A stretch of 64,000 nucleotides of DNA from Physella acuta (GCF_028476545.1 NW_026732752.1:62001-126000), one strand, 5' to 3'; counted from the stretch's first letter, positions 1-50,427 are shown. Numbers and translations are program-made. Notes: a model not told the origin generated them from the letters alone.

Positions 1-248
1 TTCAGTAATTCAAAATTTGTGAATTCGACAGTACCAACGCTGCCACTGAATTTCTTTAAAACACTATAAGTATCTCGTTAAGGACCATAACCCCCCCCCC
101 CCTACGTTTAAAATCGTTGGCTCTGCTTGTAAACATTTAGATTTTAGAGTGAACACAGCTCACTAAAACTATGTAGGGGTGGGGAGGTAGGGAGCGCGTT
201 TGCAGCTTGTTTTCTAGCGGCTCCCAGAAAAGAATTATATATATAGAT
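1..248 (-). mobile_element. Helitron-like family C, partial copy
   Basis: The reverse complement starts TCTATATATATAATTC followed by TTTTCTGGGAGCCG and runs through the same landmarks as the copies at 51,251-51,640: the AAACAAGCTGCAA block, the G-rich block and GGTACTGTCGAATTCACAAA. It is more diverged than those copies and its 3' end lies outside the window. Confidence 0.75.
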
Positions 249-270
249 TGTTATATACAATCGTCCACCC

Positions 271-1113
271 AGGGCCGGCGCTACCTATAAGGCGAACTAG
301 GCGGTCGCCAAGGGCGCTGTCCGTAAGAGGGTGCCAAGATGGGTTGGAAAAACAAATTGAAAGTTTGAGGGGAGGGGGGTGCAAATCGAAAGTTTTAGGG
401 CTAACATATTCTATTGTCCGTGTCGCCCACATTTTATGGAGGAAGAGGCATTCGTGAAGGGAAGTGATTTGGCAGTCATTGATATTCCCCTTATAAACGC
501 GGTCTTTCAATTATTATCTGATACTTTGGTGAACTTAAAAAAAAAAAAGAAACGGCATTAGTAGAGTGATTAAGCACATTTTTTTTTGTAGGGATATCAT
601 TTACAATTTATGACCATAAAGATATTAGTTTTAAAATATTGTATGGATTCTGAACAAATTTGAAGTCTATACTGTTTTGTTACATCGGGTAGAGTTCACT
701 TTATTGTAAAGCTGTCTTGATTCTTCACACGTCGTAAGCTTAGCATGCCGTCGGGGAAACTCATAAATAAGGTGTATCTGGCTGTCACACTATTAAAACA
801 ACTTTTTTTCCCTAATTGTTTGGCATGTGATTAAATTTGCTTTAGTGATTTGGTATCTATTACATAACTGTCAAAAGTGATTTAATATCTTAGAAAAAAA
901 CAACAACAAAGAACAATGGGTAATTCGTGGGAGAGGTGAACATCTCTTATTTAAGTGAGAAGTTTTGCAAGCTTATAAACTCTAAAACATGGATGTATTA
1001 GGCCCATTATGTATACATGTATATTATATACATATAATATAGGCTATAAAAAATAAAAAAAGCAGGCCCTGGCGGATAGTAGGCCCTAAGCCCCGCGTAT
1101 TCTTAACACCGGC
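271..1113. mobile_element. Possible hAT-like element with diverged ends
   Basis: The left end begins CAGGGCCGGCGCTACCTATA. The right end, read inward on the minus strand, begins AGAGCCGGTGTTAAGAATAC. The ends are only partly similar and no matching 8-bp target duplication was found. The interior encodes no recognisable transposase, so this may be two unrelated MITE ends. Confidence 0.35.
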
Positions 1114-2275
1114 TCTATTAACATCTAATACACAAAATCTATTTTAAAATTAAAATACTAAAAGACAAAACTAACAATATATTACTTAGTAAAGTTTACT
1201 TCTTTATTCACATATAAAAAAAACTAAAATGTTTGTTAATTCTCTTATTTTAAATTGAACTCAATGGTTTTTCATTTTGTCCCTTATTATTAATATTTGA
1301 CATAAATATAATTTTGTTGGAGTGAAATTGTCCAAGGCTTAATTAAAAAATTCTAACAAATCGGTTAAGGATTGTTTGAAACCAAAAAGATTGTGATCTT
1401 TTTTTTTACCTTGCATGAATGGCTACAGAGATAGACATTTTTAGAAGGTCATTCCACATTAGACTGATAATTATTGCATAATGTATCCTCGGCAGAATAA
1501 TATACCCATTCTAATTAATTACTAATAATTCTCAGAGTGCACCAAAAAAATAAGAAAAAACATTTCATACAAAAAGTAATGCAGTCCAGAGAGAACAGTA
1601 ACAATAATCTAAACTAGATATTTCTCTGAGTGCATAAGAACCACACTAAGTTGATGAGTACTGGGTTATCTAAAATAAAATATTATATTCAGAGATGTTA
1701 GTAAATTTTGTCGAACAAGTTATGGTGTTTAAAGATTTTTAAAAACAATTCAAGAACATTCTGTAATCTTTGAAACAATTGGGTCCTGGTAAACTAAGGT
1801 GAAAAAATTATAGTGGTAGGTCTAGATTTTGTTCAACCCTTTCACCATTAAAAGTGCTCATCATAGCCTTCCAAACCTAAGAGGATACATAACTGATAAA
1901 TTTAGATATTTAAATAAAATCATTAGCAAAATTGAGACAATATGATTATGAACAAGAAATATTGGAAGATGGTGATGGGTGGTTTGGGTTTATGTGAGAT
2001 AAGTGTGAAATACAAAGTATTATAATTGATTCCACCAATGTCTCTGGTAAATTAACTTGTGTTGAAATAAATTTGCCTTTACTATTTTTGGCAATATTCG
2101 AAATGGGAAAAATTTATCAGCTGGGAATCTTTCAGACCTTTTTTGTAAAATTTGTTAAGTGGAAAAAGATAACTTTTTTGGTTGACAATTTTCTTCTATT
2201 TCCAAATACTCCATAAAAAAGTGGAAAAGTTACAACTCTATATATAAGTAAGCCTGCTGCATTTCAATTATAAAA
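1114..2275. other. AT-rich 3' flank of CDK2, no gene seen
   Basis: AT-rich DNA with short A/T runs. I see no conserved protein, RNA gene or clear repeat boundary in it. Confidence 0.6.
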
Positions 2276-2283
2276 GCACACGC

Positions 2284-2409
2284 CAGAGGCGTAGCGAGGG
2301 GGGGGGGGGGTGCAGGCGTTTGACCTTAGCGGGGGCACCAAATTGAAAGTTGGGGGGGTACAAATCGAAAGTTTGTCCCCGGGCGCCGGGACGGGTCGCT
2401 ACGCCTCTG
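2284..2409. mobile_element. hAT MITE, 126 bp, with perfect 8-bp target duplication
   Basis: The inverted ends are CAGAGGCGTAGCGA and TCGCTACGCCTCTG. The flanks 2276-2283 and 2410-2417 are both GCACACGC, the 8-bp duplication typical of hAT insertions. The interior has a G run and CGCCGGGACGGG and has no coding capacity. The perfect duplication suggests recent insertion. A related sequence (AGAGGCGTAGC followed by G-rich DNA) is carried inside the Helitrons at 34.4 and 47.0 kb. Confidence 0.88.
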
Positions 2410-2475
2410 GCACACGCCATTAATAATGAGAAGAGCAGTTATAAGGAGACATTATTGTAGCTCTTGTAAACAACT

Positions 2476-2481
2476 TTTATT
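2476..2481 (-). promoter_or_regulatory. Poly(A) signal of CDK2 (candidate)
   Basis: AATAAA on the minus strand, about 30 nt past the CDK2 stop codon. An ATTAAA also occurs at 2503-2508. Either would give a very short 3' UTR, ending before the hAT MITE at 2,284-2,409. Confidence 0.5.
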
Positions 2482-2510
2482 CTACCATTCAACACCAAAA
2501 TGTTTAATTC

Positions 2511-42061
<39,551 letters not shown>

Positions 42062-42426
42062 TGAACATCCAGCACAAGTGGGCCAGATAGATGTAGAATC
42101 TACTTAGTGACAGTACAAAAATTAATAAGGAATTTCGAAACTAATAATCTAGAATAATGATTTCTTCTACACATAGATCTAGATTCTAGATCTAGTCTAT
42201 CTAGATTCTAGATCTAGCTTGGGCCTAACTGCATTGAAAACATACAATAAGGTCCTGACGACACCGAAACTTCCCGCGATGACAGAACCGGGCTAAATGC
42301 TGTAGAATTAAATAACTAGTCGTAAAGATGCCTAGTAATTTAGATCTAGCCTAATTACTAATTTATCTAGATCTAGGTCTATTCTAGCTCACAGTCTATC
42401 TCAAAGTTTTTTCGGACTACTGCTCC
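42062..42426. promoter_or_regulatory. CDK2 5' flank / presumed promoter
   Basis: Lies immediately upstream of the CDK2 start. It contains a cluster of TCTAGATCTAG palindromes (42,175-42,225 and 42,345-42,385) and the E2F-like TTCCCGCG. No TATA box at a convincing position. Bounded upstream by a MITE. Confidence 0.35.
42271..42278. promoter_or_regulatory. E2F-like motif in CDK2 5' flank
   Basis: TTCCCGCG lies about 210 nt upstream of the longest CDK2 start codon, one mismatch from the E2F core TTTSSCGC. E2F control would suit a G1/S kinase. A single motif is weak evidence, and the transcription start is unknown. Confidence 0.2.
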
Positions 42427-42845
42427 GGGGTCGTCCATAAATGTCGTCACACTCGTAGGGGGGGAGGGAGAGGTCCGTAATTTTGTGACGGTGTGTGATG
42501 AGGGGGAGGGGTTCAGATGGTGCGACGTCACACTTTTGCATTATAAAAAAGAAATGTTAGAAAACGAATTTTAGACGTTATTTCGCGTTTTAGAAAACTG
42601 TTTTTAAAAAAATTGAAATAGGAATTGATTAAAATAATCTATTTTGATAGAGTTCAGACAAAATTTTAGAAAAATGTCGATGTTTAAAAAAAAATTCAAC
42701 TGCAATTTAGAGGGGGGGGGGGTTGTAGGCTGAGGTGTGACGTGATTTTAGGGGGGGGGGGTCTTGCTTTTTGTGAAGACGTGTGACGGATGGGAGGGGG
42801 AGGTAAAAATCGTCAAAAAAGGGTGACGTCATTTATGGATGACCC
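42427..42845. mobile_element. MITE, GGGTCGTCCATAAATGACGT family, copy 1
   Basis: 419 bp with ends GGGGTCGTCCATAAATGTCG and GACGTCATTTATGGATGACC inverted. Internal landmarks are AATTTTGTGACGGTGTGTGA, GATGAGGGGGAGGGG, GAGGTGTGACGTGATTTTAG and CTTTTTGTGAAGACGTGTGA. Non-coding. It lies about 370 bp upstream of the CDK2 start codon. Confidence 0.88.
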
Positions 42846-42849
42846 ATCC

Positions 42850-43545
42850 TTTAAAAGAAAACAAATCCCGAAGCCTCTTGTTGATGGTAGTGAAAAGTCA
42901 GTGATAGATCTAAATGGTACGGTCATGTAATAATACTACTAGATCTACTAGGGGCTAGCATTTATTTTGTAATTTGACTAAAGTCGGCAGATATTTAATT
43001 TCCAAAACTAACCTTAAAAATTGTCTCCTTAGGTCCCTATGTTCTTTTATTGTCCTTCAGGTTCTGGAGGGCGGCAAAAGTGCCATGATCTGCACTGCCG
43101 ATTCCAGGTAATTTAGCGCCCAAGGCAAAACGTATTGACACGCACCCTTTCGAACCATTTTTTAAAATTTGTATAAGAAAACAATGTATTTAAAGTGACA
43201 TAAATTTATTATCTATTACATAAACGTTACCAGCAGACTACAAAATCAAAATACATATTTTTCGTGCCTTCTCTTTTTCGTAGAGGTTTCTACTAATTCC
43301 TTCAATTTCCAGTGTCGAAGCATCATCACATTCAATTAAAATTGTTACACCGCGTTTACACATACGACATGTATACTATACATTTCCAGAACACAAAGCC
43401 CGCCAAAAGTTATTTTTATCTGGAACAATTTTCTCCACAGAACATGTACACTTTAGCGTTCACACTTACAGAACATGTTATAGAACATTTTATAAAACAA
43501 GCATGACCTTTGACACAGAGCGTCTGCTATATATGGTTCCCAGAA
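42850..43545. other. No gene seen
   Basis: Intergenic AT-rich DNA. An apparent plus-strand frame at 43,312-43,506 shows no family features. Confidence 0.45.
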
Positions 43546-43548
43546 AGA

Positions 43549-43735
43549 AGCGCAAAGGAAAAAAGCGCAACGGAAAAAAGCGCAAAACAAAGAGCGCAAC
43601 GGAAAAAAGCGCAAACGGAAAAAAGCGCAAACAGAAAAAAGTGCAAACGGAAAAAATGGCAAACAGAAAAAAGCGCAAACAGAAAAATGCGCAACCAGAA
43701 AAAAAACAGAACGAAAAATGTGCAAAAGAGAAATT
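43549..43735. repeat. GAAAAAAGCGCAAAC tandem array
   Basis: About a dozen 14-15-bp units of GAAAAAAGCGCAAACG type with drift. It resembles the terminal arrays of the foldback elements in this window, but I find no inverted partner nearby, so it may be a solo end. Lysine-rich and phenylalanine-rich open frames through it are artefacts. Confidence 0.85.
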
Positions 43736-44161
43736 AAGCACAAAGACCTATATCGTCTAGATGACACATTGATACATGACTGTTAGGGCTGCTGTGAGAG
43801 TGTCGTGTTTGATCACGTGATCTACTACCATTTAAAGCGTACCACTACCATCTGCATTCTCATCACCGCGATACAGGCGATAATCGCTTTACACAATGCC
43901 TATTATTTTCTTGGTCAATAATTATTCAACTACTATTCTCATATAAATAAACATAAAACTATCCTTGATATCGACATTACACGAAGTATCTCTCACATTC
44001 TCCCTAGTCCGAACTACCTACCTTGCATACCATAACAACCCGTTTCTATGGCAAAACTTCACTCTCTTTCATCCGCGTCATCAAACATGCATTCGTCATA
44101 TCTCTCGCAACAACATTCATTCGCACCAAAATAACAATTATGTATTTACTATTATTTCATA

Positions 44162-44335
44162 ATGACGCACTTACCTACCTACCTACTACCTACCTACCTT
44201 GCTACCCACCTACACACTTACCCTCCTACAAACCTACCTACCCACCTACCCACCTACCCACTTACCCACCTACCCACTTACCCACCTACCCACTTACCCA
44301 CCTACCCGCCTACCCACTTGCCCACCTACCCACCA
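44162..44335. repeat. CCCACCTACCCACTTA minisatellite
   Basis: Tandem CTAC/CCAC units with an 8-bp basic step (CTACCCAC), mostly regular in 44,240-44,330. The Pro/Thr-rich frames are artefacts. Confidence 0.9.
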
Positions 44336-44339
44336 AAAA

Positions 44340-44770
44340 AGTATCGGCGAAGTTCGTTAGTTTCGTAAACTGTACTAGACATCTTTGTTTTAATGAAAAT
44401 TCAGTGACATCATTGACATATGTTACATATATGTTACATTTTGCGACAATCTTAATTAGTGCGTTGGGCTTGTATGAAAACTCACTTCGAACTAACTCAA
44501 TTACATGCTATTTATTTTAACATTACACGGTTAGCGTCACCCAACTGTTGTGATGTGAGGTGAGGACAGGTTCGACAATAAACCAACACGAAAGTACAAA
44601 AGAGACATAGACTGCCTGTTAGAGAAAGGACCCCCTAATTTTCCTAACCCCACCATTTATTATACACTACCTAACCTCTAAATTTCCTGCGCTAAATGTC
44701 ACTTCCCTCCCAATCGTTCCTATTCTACAGAATTGTGTGTACTATATATTTACATTCTTTAATCTATAAT
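44340..44770. other. No gene seen
   Basis: Intergenic DNA between the minisatellite and the Helitron. No recognisable feature. Confidence 0.4.
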
Positions 44771-44774
44771 ATAA

Positions 44775-46165
44775 TCTATAATATAAGCGGGCTGTGCTTG
44801 TCCTTCCTTCCTTCCGTCCGTCCGTCCGTCCGTCATCGCTATAGATTTTGGAACCATAAAAGTAAGCATCGCACCATGCTGTGCTTTTCAGTGCACCGAA
44901 GTGTCTTACTATAAGTAATAGAGTAGGGTTCGTTTATATAACGGCATAGAGCTATTTTATAAATGCCACTGTGTTTACTTTTTTGCATAACGTTATGAAA
45001 ATATTGAATATTCGCACATTGCTAAAACATATTAAAAAAATCAATGTCAAATATCATTTTAGTTTATATTCCTAGAAAAAATGGATACATTTCCATAAAA
45101 GTAGGTCGAAAAAACTAATTAATTCAACTTTTTTTTTGTGGTAATTTTTTCAAGGGAGGTAATTTAAAAATATATTTAACTCAACAATAATTTAAGTTAA
45201 TCTTTTTTTTATTACTACCGCATTGATTAGTCTATGTTAAGGTTCATAATTAAAAGAGAAAAATGTTAAGATTATTTATATTATTTTCTAATTAGTCTAT
45301 GATTTCTCAAAATCACTATTTTTTGTTTTTGTTTTTTGGTGTTAACAGATGGTGAAATTTTATAATTATAGTATAGAGAATGCTGAAAAGACTCTCTCTA
45401 GGCGCGGACGCCTGGGAAAAGCGTGTTTTTCGGTGGTTATTCTAATTACATTGCCAATGTGTTTTCTTAGAAGCATAAAAGTAAACACCACTTGCCGTAC
45501 ATTCATTTGCATCGCATTGTTTTATTGTAAGTTATGGAGTAGGATCTATTTATGTGACTTAAATTTTTAATGTTGGAAAGGCTCTCTTTGGGCGCGGACG
45601 CCTAAAAAAGCGTGTTGTTTGGTGGTGATTCTAATGTTGTGGTTGTGTTGTTTTTTTTTTTTGGTTGTGTTGTGGTTGTGTTGTGGTTGTTTTTTGGTTG
45701 TGTTGTGGTTGTTTTTTGGTTGTGTTGTGGTTGTGTTGTGGTTGTGTTGTGGTTGATTTTTGGTTGTGTTGTGGTTGTGTTGTGGCTGTGTTGTGGTTGT
45801 GTTTTTGTTGTGGTTGTGTTTTTGTTGTGGTTGTGTTGTAGTTGTGTTTGTGGTTGTGTTTGTGGTTGTGTTGTGGTTGTGTTGTGGTTGTGTTGTGGTT
45901 GTGTTGTGGTTGTGTTGTGGTTGTGTTGTGGTTGTGTTGTGGTTGTGGTTGTGTTGTGGCTGTGTTGTGGTTGTGTTATGGCTGTGTTGTGGTTGTGTTG
46001 TGGTTGTGTTGTGGTTGTGTTGTGGTTGTGTTGTGGTTGTGTTGTGGTTGTGTTGTGTTTGTGGTTGTGTTTTTTGTGTTTGTGTTGTTTTTGTTTGTTT
46101 TGTTCTGTTCCAAAGTTGGTACATTTAAAAAAGATTTACCGTGGCGGAGTACGGGATGCAGCTAG
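44775..46165 (+). mobile_element. Helitron family A, complete copy 1 of a tandem pair
   Basis: 5' end TCTATAATATAAGCGGGC at 44,775 after A. 3' end is hairpin CCGTGGCGGAGTACGG, seven bases, then CTAG at 46,162-46,165. 1,391 bp. The interior repeats a segment with GGCGCGGACGCCT twice (near 45,403 and 45,591) and carries the large TTGTGGTTGTG minisatellite. No Rep/helicase gene. The next base, 46,166, is already the 5' T of another family A copy. Confidence 0.88.
45632..46068 (+). repeat. TTGTGGTTGTG minisatellite (about 440 bp)
   Basis: An 11-bp unit GTTGTGGTTGT in roughly 40 copies, with variants GTTTTTTG, GTTGTGGCTGT and GTTTGTG. It lies within Helitron A just before its 3' hairpin. All six reading frames stay open for long distances, giving false Cys/Val/Leu or His/Asn/Thr proteins. 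Confidence 0.95.
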
Positions 46166-47012
46166 TCTATAATATAAGCGGGCAAGTAGTGTGTCAGTCC
46201 TTCCTTCCGTCATCGCTATAGCTTTTGGAACCATAAAAGTAAACATTCGCACCATGCTGTGCTTTTCAGTGCACCGCAGTGTCTTATTATAAGTGTTAGA
46301 GTAGGGTTTGTTTATATAGCGGCATAGAGCTATTTTATAATTGCCACGGTTTTTACTCTTTCGCATAACGTCAAGAAAATATTAAATACACGCAAACTGC
46401 TAAAACGTATTAAAAAGATTAATGTCAAATATCATTTTCGTTTAGGTTCCCAGAAAAAGTTGATACATTTTAATAAGATAATAACAGTACGGTAGAAAAA
46501 TCAAATTAATTTAACTCTTTTCTAATTTTGACAAAGGAGGTAATTTAAAAATACATTAAACTCACGCTAATAAAAAATGTGAATGCAAATATACGTTCGT
46601 CATAGAAGGAATTAGTGTTGCAATAATATAATTAGCAAAATGTGAATGCAAATTATTCGGATGTGTAAGAGGAAATTATTGTTAGAAAATTATAATTAGC
46701 ATGGATTGATAAAAGGCAATCTTTTATTTATTTTATTCACTGAATGTAGGCCCTACTGTTTATTACTTATAATTTTTAATCAACTATTCAGCACTATTAT
46801 AGACGCGTCATCACGTTCATTAGGTGCGCAATGGTTTTAGTTATGAAACTCTTTTGTAAATTTTTAAAATTTAAAGTACTGGAAAAAAAATGCGTGAATG
46901 GATAAAGTGAAATAGTGTAGGTAAAACACGGTATTTTAAATACTGCCTATTATTTATACTGTTTTCTAATTATTATTCTATCTTTCGGGTTTTATAGGAG
47001 AGGCGTAGCGAG
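46166..47012 (+). mobile_element. Helitron family A, copy 2 of the tandem pair, 3'-truncated
   Basis: Starts TCTATAATATAAGCGGGC directly after the CTAG of copy 1. Colinear with the 34-35-kb copy through CTCACGCTAATAAAAAATGT, GAATGCAAATTATTCGGATG, GATAAAAGGCAATCTTTTAT, TTAGGTGCGCAATGGTTTTA and AGAGGCGTAGCGAGGG, then breaks into family H sequence. The minisatellite and hairpin end are missing. Confidence 0.85.
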
Positions 47013-47232
47013 GGTTATCGGAAATCGCTCAAAAGTTGATCAGGATCTACGATTTTGATAAAATACTTATATATGAAATTTCATCACACAGACATACGGA
47101 CAAGATTGCAAAATTATGTTTTTCCGTATCAGTGAGGTGTGAAACGTCGAGATTTGTAAAAATCTCGATTTTTTTTTTTGCACGATTACAAGACTTTCTC
47201 TATACTTCGTATATACGAGAAAGTAAAAAGGG
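47013..47232 (+). repeat. Family H dispersed repeat, 3' end
   Basis: TTATCGGAAATCGCTCAAAA, GTTGATCAGGATCTACG, a shortened CA region and the terminal hairpin CTTTCTCTATACTTCGTATA with ACGAGAAAGTAAAAA. Its left edge is the truncation point of the Helitron. Confidence 0.75.
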
Positions 47233-47502
47233 GTGTGGTTTTGTGCTCTGCTACTCAGAATATGTTCCATATACTCGTAACATGTTTAGTATACACTTTA
47301 GTAGGTCAAGTCTAGTATACATGTCGTAAGTGTAAACGCGGTGTAATGCAACGAGTCTGGTTTGAGACATTGTTGAACGCAAGTAAGTTTTAATTAATTT
47401 TAATTTTTGAAAAAACTGCTTTCTCCACTAACCATGGACACTGAAAACAACAATGCAACAACAGCGTTTGCTATACAATCTTCCAATTTTTTTTTACTCG
47501 AT

Positions 47503-47737
<235 letters not shown>

Positions 47738-48129
47738 GGTCAAAGCCCGAATTGCGGCCAAAGCGCGGATTGGCCAGCCAATCCGCTCATTGGCTGGCTC
47801 TCTTGGCCAAAGCCCGAATAACTTAGCACTTAGATCGTATTTCGTACATTGGCCGGTCAATGTGCGCACTGGCCGGGACGTACTGGCCAAAGTCCGAAGC
47901 GCTTAAACTTGACAGCGTATTTTGTACATTGGCCGGCCAATGTGATCGCATTTTCATTATTCTGGGTGCGTTTTCATTGAGAGTAACGTATTGTTTAGCT
48001 CTTGTTTGTATAGCATTCTATATGCAAGCGACATGGATCAAAAGGGCCGTCAGACCATGAGACAGACATAGCAGATGGCTGTCAAAAGAAAAAAAAATGT
48101 AAATCCATGTTAGTTTCCATATATGGGCT

Positions 48130-48836
48130 CTCGATAAAATAGTTACTGAGGAAGATCTTGAGAACATTGAACAAGAAATGGAGGTTGCCATAACTGCAAC
48201 GACATCCTCAGCTAACACATCTACTGCCGTGGCGGAACGCCCAGACCAGTTGCGTGACAATAATGTGGCCAACAGATTCTATATAGTTTGTGAAAAACAT
48301 TGTAGAGCAGCTCATTCTTTTGGATCCTGTGGCAATGATGTCCATGCTATTTGTGGAATACCCAATGAAGCAGACAAAGGGTACGGAGGGAACATTACCT
48401 GCAGATTGTGTCACAACAAACAAGACATCATGGAACACAGATCAGCAGCTCATACTGGCTCGCAAACTCAAGGTGCTAAGATGCTTAAAACATCAAATAC
48501 AAAATTTAAAGATGATGAAGTGGGTGACAATGTACGCATCCGTTTTCCAGATGTTGACAGAGGTCACGGTGATCCCCGAAGCGTGATTGCAGTTGTCATG
48601 AGCGTCGAGGGCGGTTTCTACAAATTAGGAATGAAACATGGTGTTCTAAAACAACTGTATGCTAGAAGTGAGTTTTCAATTCTTCACGAAAAACTGCTCT
48701 TATTGTCGTCAGTTGGCACTGAGGAAAAATCACTACGAACTAAGAACTATCGCATCTTCACAATCATTGACTGGGGACCAAGGCTACACTCGCTGCAATT
48801 GCACAACCAAGTGCACAACAAATCGTTGCAAGTGTA
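48130..48836 (+). pseudogene. Fossil of an integrase-family gene (KRBA2/SCAND3-like)
   Basis: The main frame reads FYIVCEKHCRAAHSFGSCGN, HAICGIPNEADKGYGGNITC and later VGDNVRIRFPDVDRGHGDPR and GGFYKLGMKHGVLKQLYARS. I recognise this as the C-terminal part of the KRAB-A-domain-containing-2/SCAND3-like integrase proteins, which descend from gypsy-related integrases carried by Ginger-type elements. The integrase core itself is not in the window. The copy is broken, with at least one break, and is cut off by the MULE-like insertion. It lies between the TTGGCC-type arrays, so it was probably the cargo or coding part of that element. The family call is from memory of its motifs. Confidence 0.7.
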
Positions 48837-49932
48837 AAAAGAGCGCACGACAAAAGAGCGCAGACATAAGAGCGCAGACAAAAGAGCGCCGACATAAGAG
48901 CGCCGACATAAGAGCGCAGACAAAATAGCGCCGACATAAGAGCGCAGTCAATTAAAAAAACACATGTTGTATGCTAACGAATATGACGTGGTTAACACTT
49001 GTTTTAATTAAACAATCGGCGGTACGATAAAACGACATGTGGTTATTTATATATTATGGTTAATATGTTATGAATGCAGTTTGAAAATAGTTCTAACCCA
49101 AGTAACATGGAGAAGATCGAATCACAGAAAGGGAAGGTTGTTATATAGGTCGAAGGCTACAGATATCGAAAGGACAGAGCACATGCTGATGGAAATACGA
49201 CATAAAGATGCTTTAAGAAAGATGGCTGCCGAGGACGGATAAAAATGCTGAACGATGTTGTTCTGTCATTATCGGAACACAATCACGTTCATGATCAGGC
49301 TAAAATTGAAGCAGCGAAAGTCGTTTCGGCTATACGAAAACGGGCAGTTGAAGGGGTGGAAAAACCAAGGCAGATTATACAACCAGCCAGAGCAGGAATT
49401 TCGATGGACATAGCACCTCATTTGCCGGCATTCGTCGCTTCACAACGTGCAATAGAAAGACAGAGAAAACGCAAGCAGCTACCATACCCTAATCCACAGA
49501 ACGTTGCAGGGATAACAATTCCTGATAGAATATATATTCTATATATATAATCGATAAAAATTCCTGAACCTCTTCAAACGTCAACAAGAGCACAAAATTT
49601 CGTCTTGTGGGATTGTGGGACTGACATTTACAGAATGATGATGTTCGGAACAACGAATAATATCAATCGTCAATACCAGTTTTTTTAGTTTAAGAAACTC
49701 TACAATTCGTTTTTTAAATAATACAATAAAGAGTTAACATCAAACAATGCCTTCTGATCTGAGTTAATTTTCTTGTTCCTATTTATTAAATATGGTTTTT
49801 CGATCTTTAGCTTGCGCTCTTATGTCGGCGCTCTTTTGTCGGCAAATTAGTGCGCTCTTATGTCGGCGCTCTAATGTCGGCGCTCTTTTTTCTGCGCTTT
49901 TATGTCGGCGCTCTTTTGTCGTGCGCTCTTTT
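48837..49932 (+). mobile_element. Inner MULE-like foldback, AAGAGCGCCGACAT arrays as ends
   Basis: The left array 48,837-48,950 has units AAGAGCGC(C/A)GACA(T/A)A. The right array 49,812-49,932 is inverted. The outermost bases AAAAGAGCGCACGACAAAAG match in both ends. The interior carries the N-terminal part of a MULE transposase with a FLYWCH-like finger remnant. 1.1 kb. No DDE core, so non-autonomous. It interrupts the integrase-family fossil. No 8-9-bp target duplication was seen. Confidence 0.75.
49075..49690 (+). pseudogene. MULE transposase N-terminal fragment (FLYWCH type)
   Basis: A first frame gives WRRSNHRKGRLLYRSKATDI then HKDALRKMAAEDG, ending in a stop. The next, at 49,245, gives SEHNHVHDQAKIEAAKVVSA, IRKRAVEGVEKPRQIIQPAR and HLPAFVASQRAIERQRKRK. 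The HNH..D..KIEA and IIQ..R patterns are those following the FLYWCH finger in MULE transposases. After an AT-rich insertion near 49,530-49,560 another frame gives EPLQTSTRAQNFVLWDCGTD then IYRMMMFGT, again family-typical. The catalytic DDE/SWIM part is absent. Broken by stops and an insertion. Confidence 0.75.
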
Positions 49933-50427
49933 GACGGGTCACCAATAACAATCTGCTACGTAATTCTAAATGCCATAAAAGTTCAACATGTTGTAACAAA
50001 TGATGATATTGATAGATTGAGACTATGGTACAATTACAAATTTGAATGTTTCTGTCATTTACTTTAATTAATAATCAATAAAGAGTTAATTTCATGATCC
50101 TTACGGTATAAAAAAAACCAAAATCTGCTCATGATCTTCTAATTCGGACTTTGGCCGGTCGTCCCTCGCCAGATGATCTTCTAATTAAGACTTTGGCCGG
50201 TCCACCATGGCCAGTCCGCGGACTGGCCGGCCAAAGGCCGAAATCAAGAGCTATTTCAGACTTTGGCCGGTCCACCGTGGCCAGTCTGCGGACTGGCCGG
50301 CCAAAGGCCGAAATCAAGCAAAGTTTCGGACTTTGACCGACCTATGGGAGGCGATATTGGCCAATGTGCGGATTGGCCGGCCAATCCTAACATTGGCCGA
50401 CTTCGGGCTTTGACCACCTCACTTTTT

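Larger units (their letters stand above)
47738..50415. mobile_element. Outer foldback element, TTGGCC-type arrays as inverted ends
   Basis: The left end GGTCAAAGCCCGAATTGCGG opens an array to about 47,945 built of GGCCAAAGCCCGAA and ATTGGCCGGCCAATGTGCG. The right end, 50,138-50,415, is the same array inverted and closes with TTCGGGCTTTGACC. Between the arrays lie an integrase-family fossil (48.1-48.8 kb) and an inserted MULE-like foldback (48.8-49.9 kb). Total 2.7 kb. No convincing target duplication. The arrays contain many GGCC palindromes, so the ends could fold strongly. Confidence 0.7.

Noticed and set aside
43453-43767. Lys/Arg-rich (plus) and Phe/Cys-rich (minus) proteins
   Set aside because: Translation of the GAAAAAAGCGCAAAC tandem array.
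44162-44335. CRISPR-like array
   Set aside because: Direct tandem repeats without unique spacers in a eukaryotic genome. The same holds for all other arrays in the window.
44023-44520. 165-codon Pro/Thr/Tyr-rich frame
   Set aside because: It runs through the CTACCCAC minisatellite, and flanking parts have no family features.
45567-46172. Very long open frames on both strands (Cys/Val/Leu-rich and His/Asn/Thr-rich)
   Set aside because: They are frames through the 11-bp TTGTGGTTGTG minisatellite. Low complexity, open in several frames at once, and inside a Helitron.
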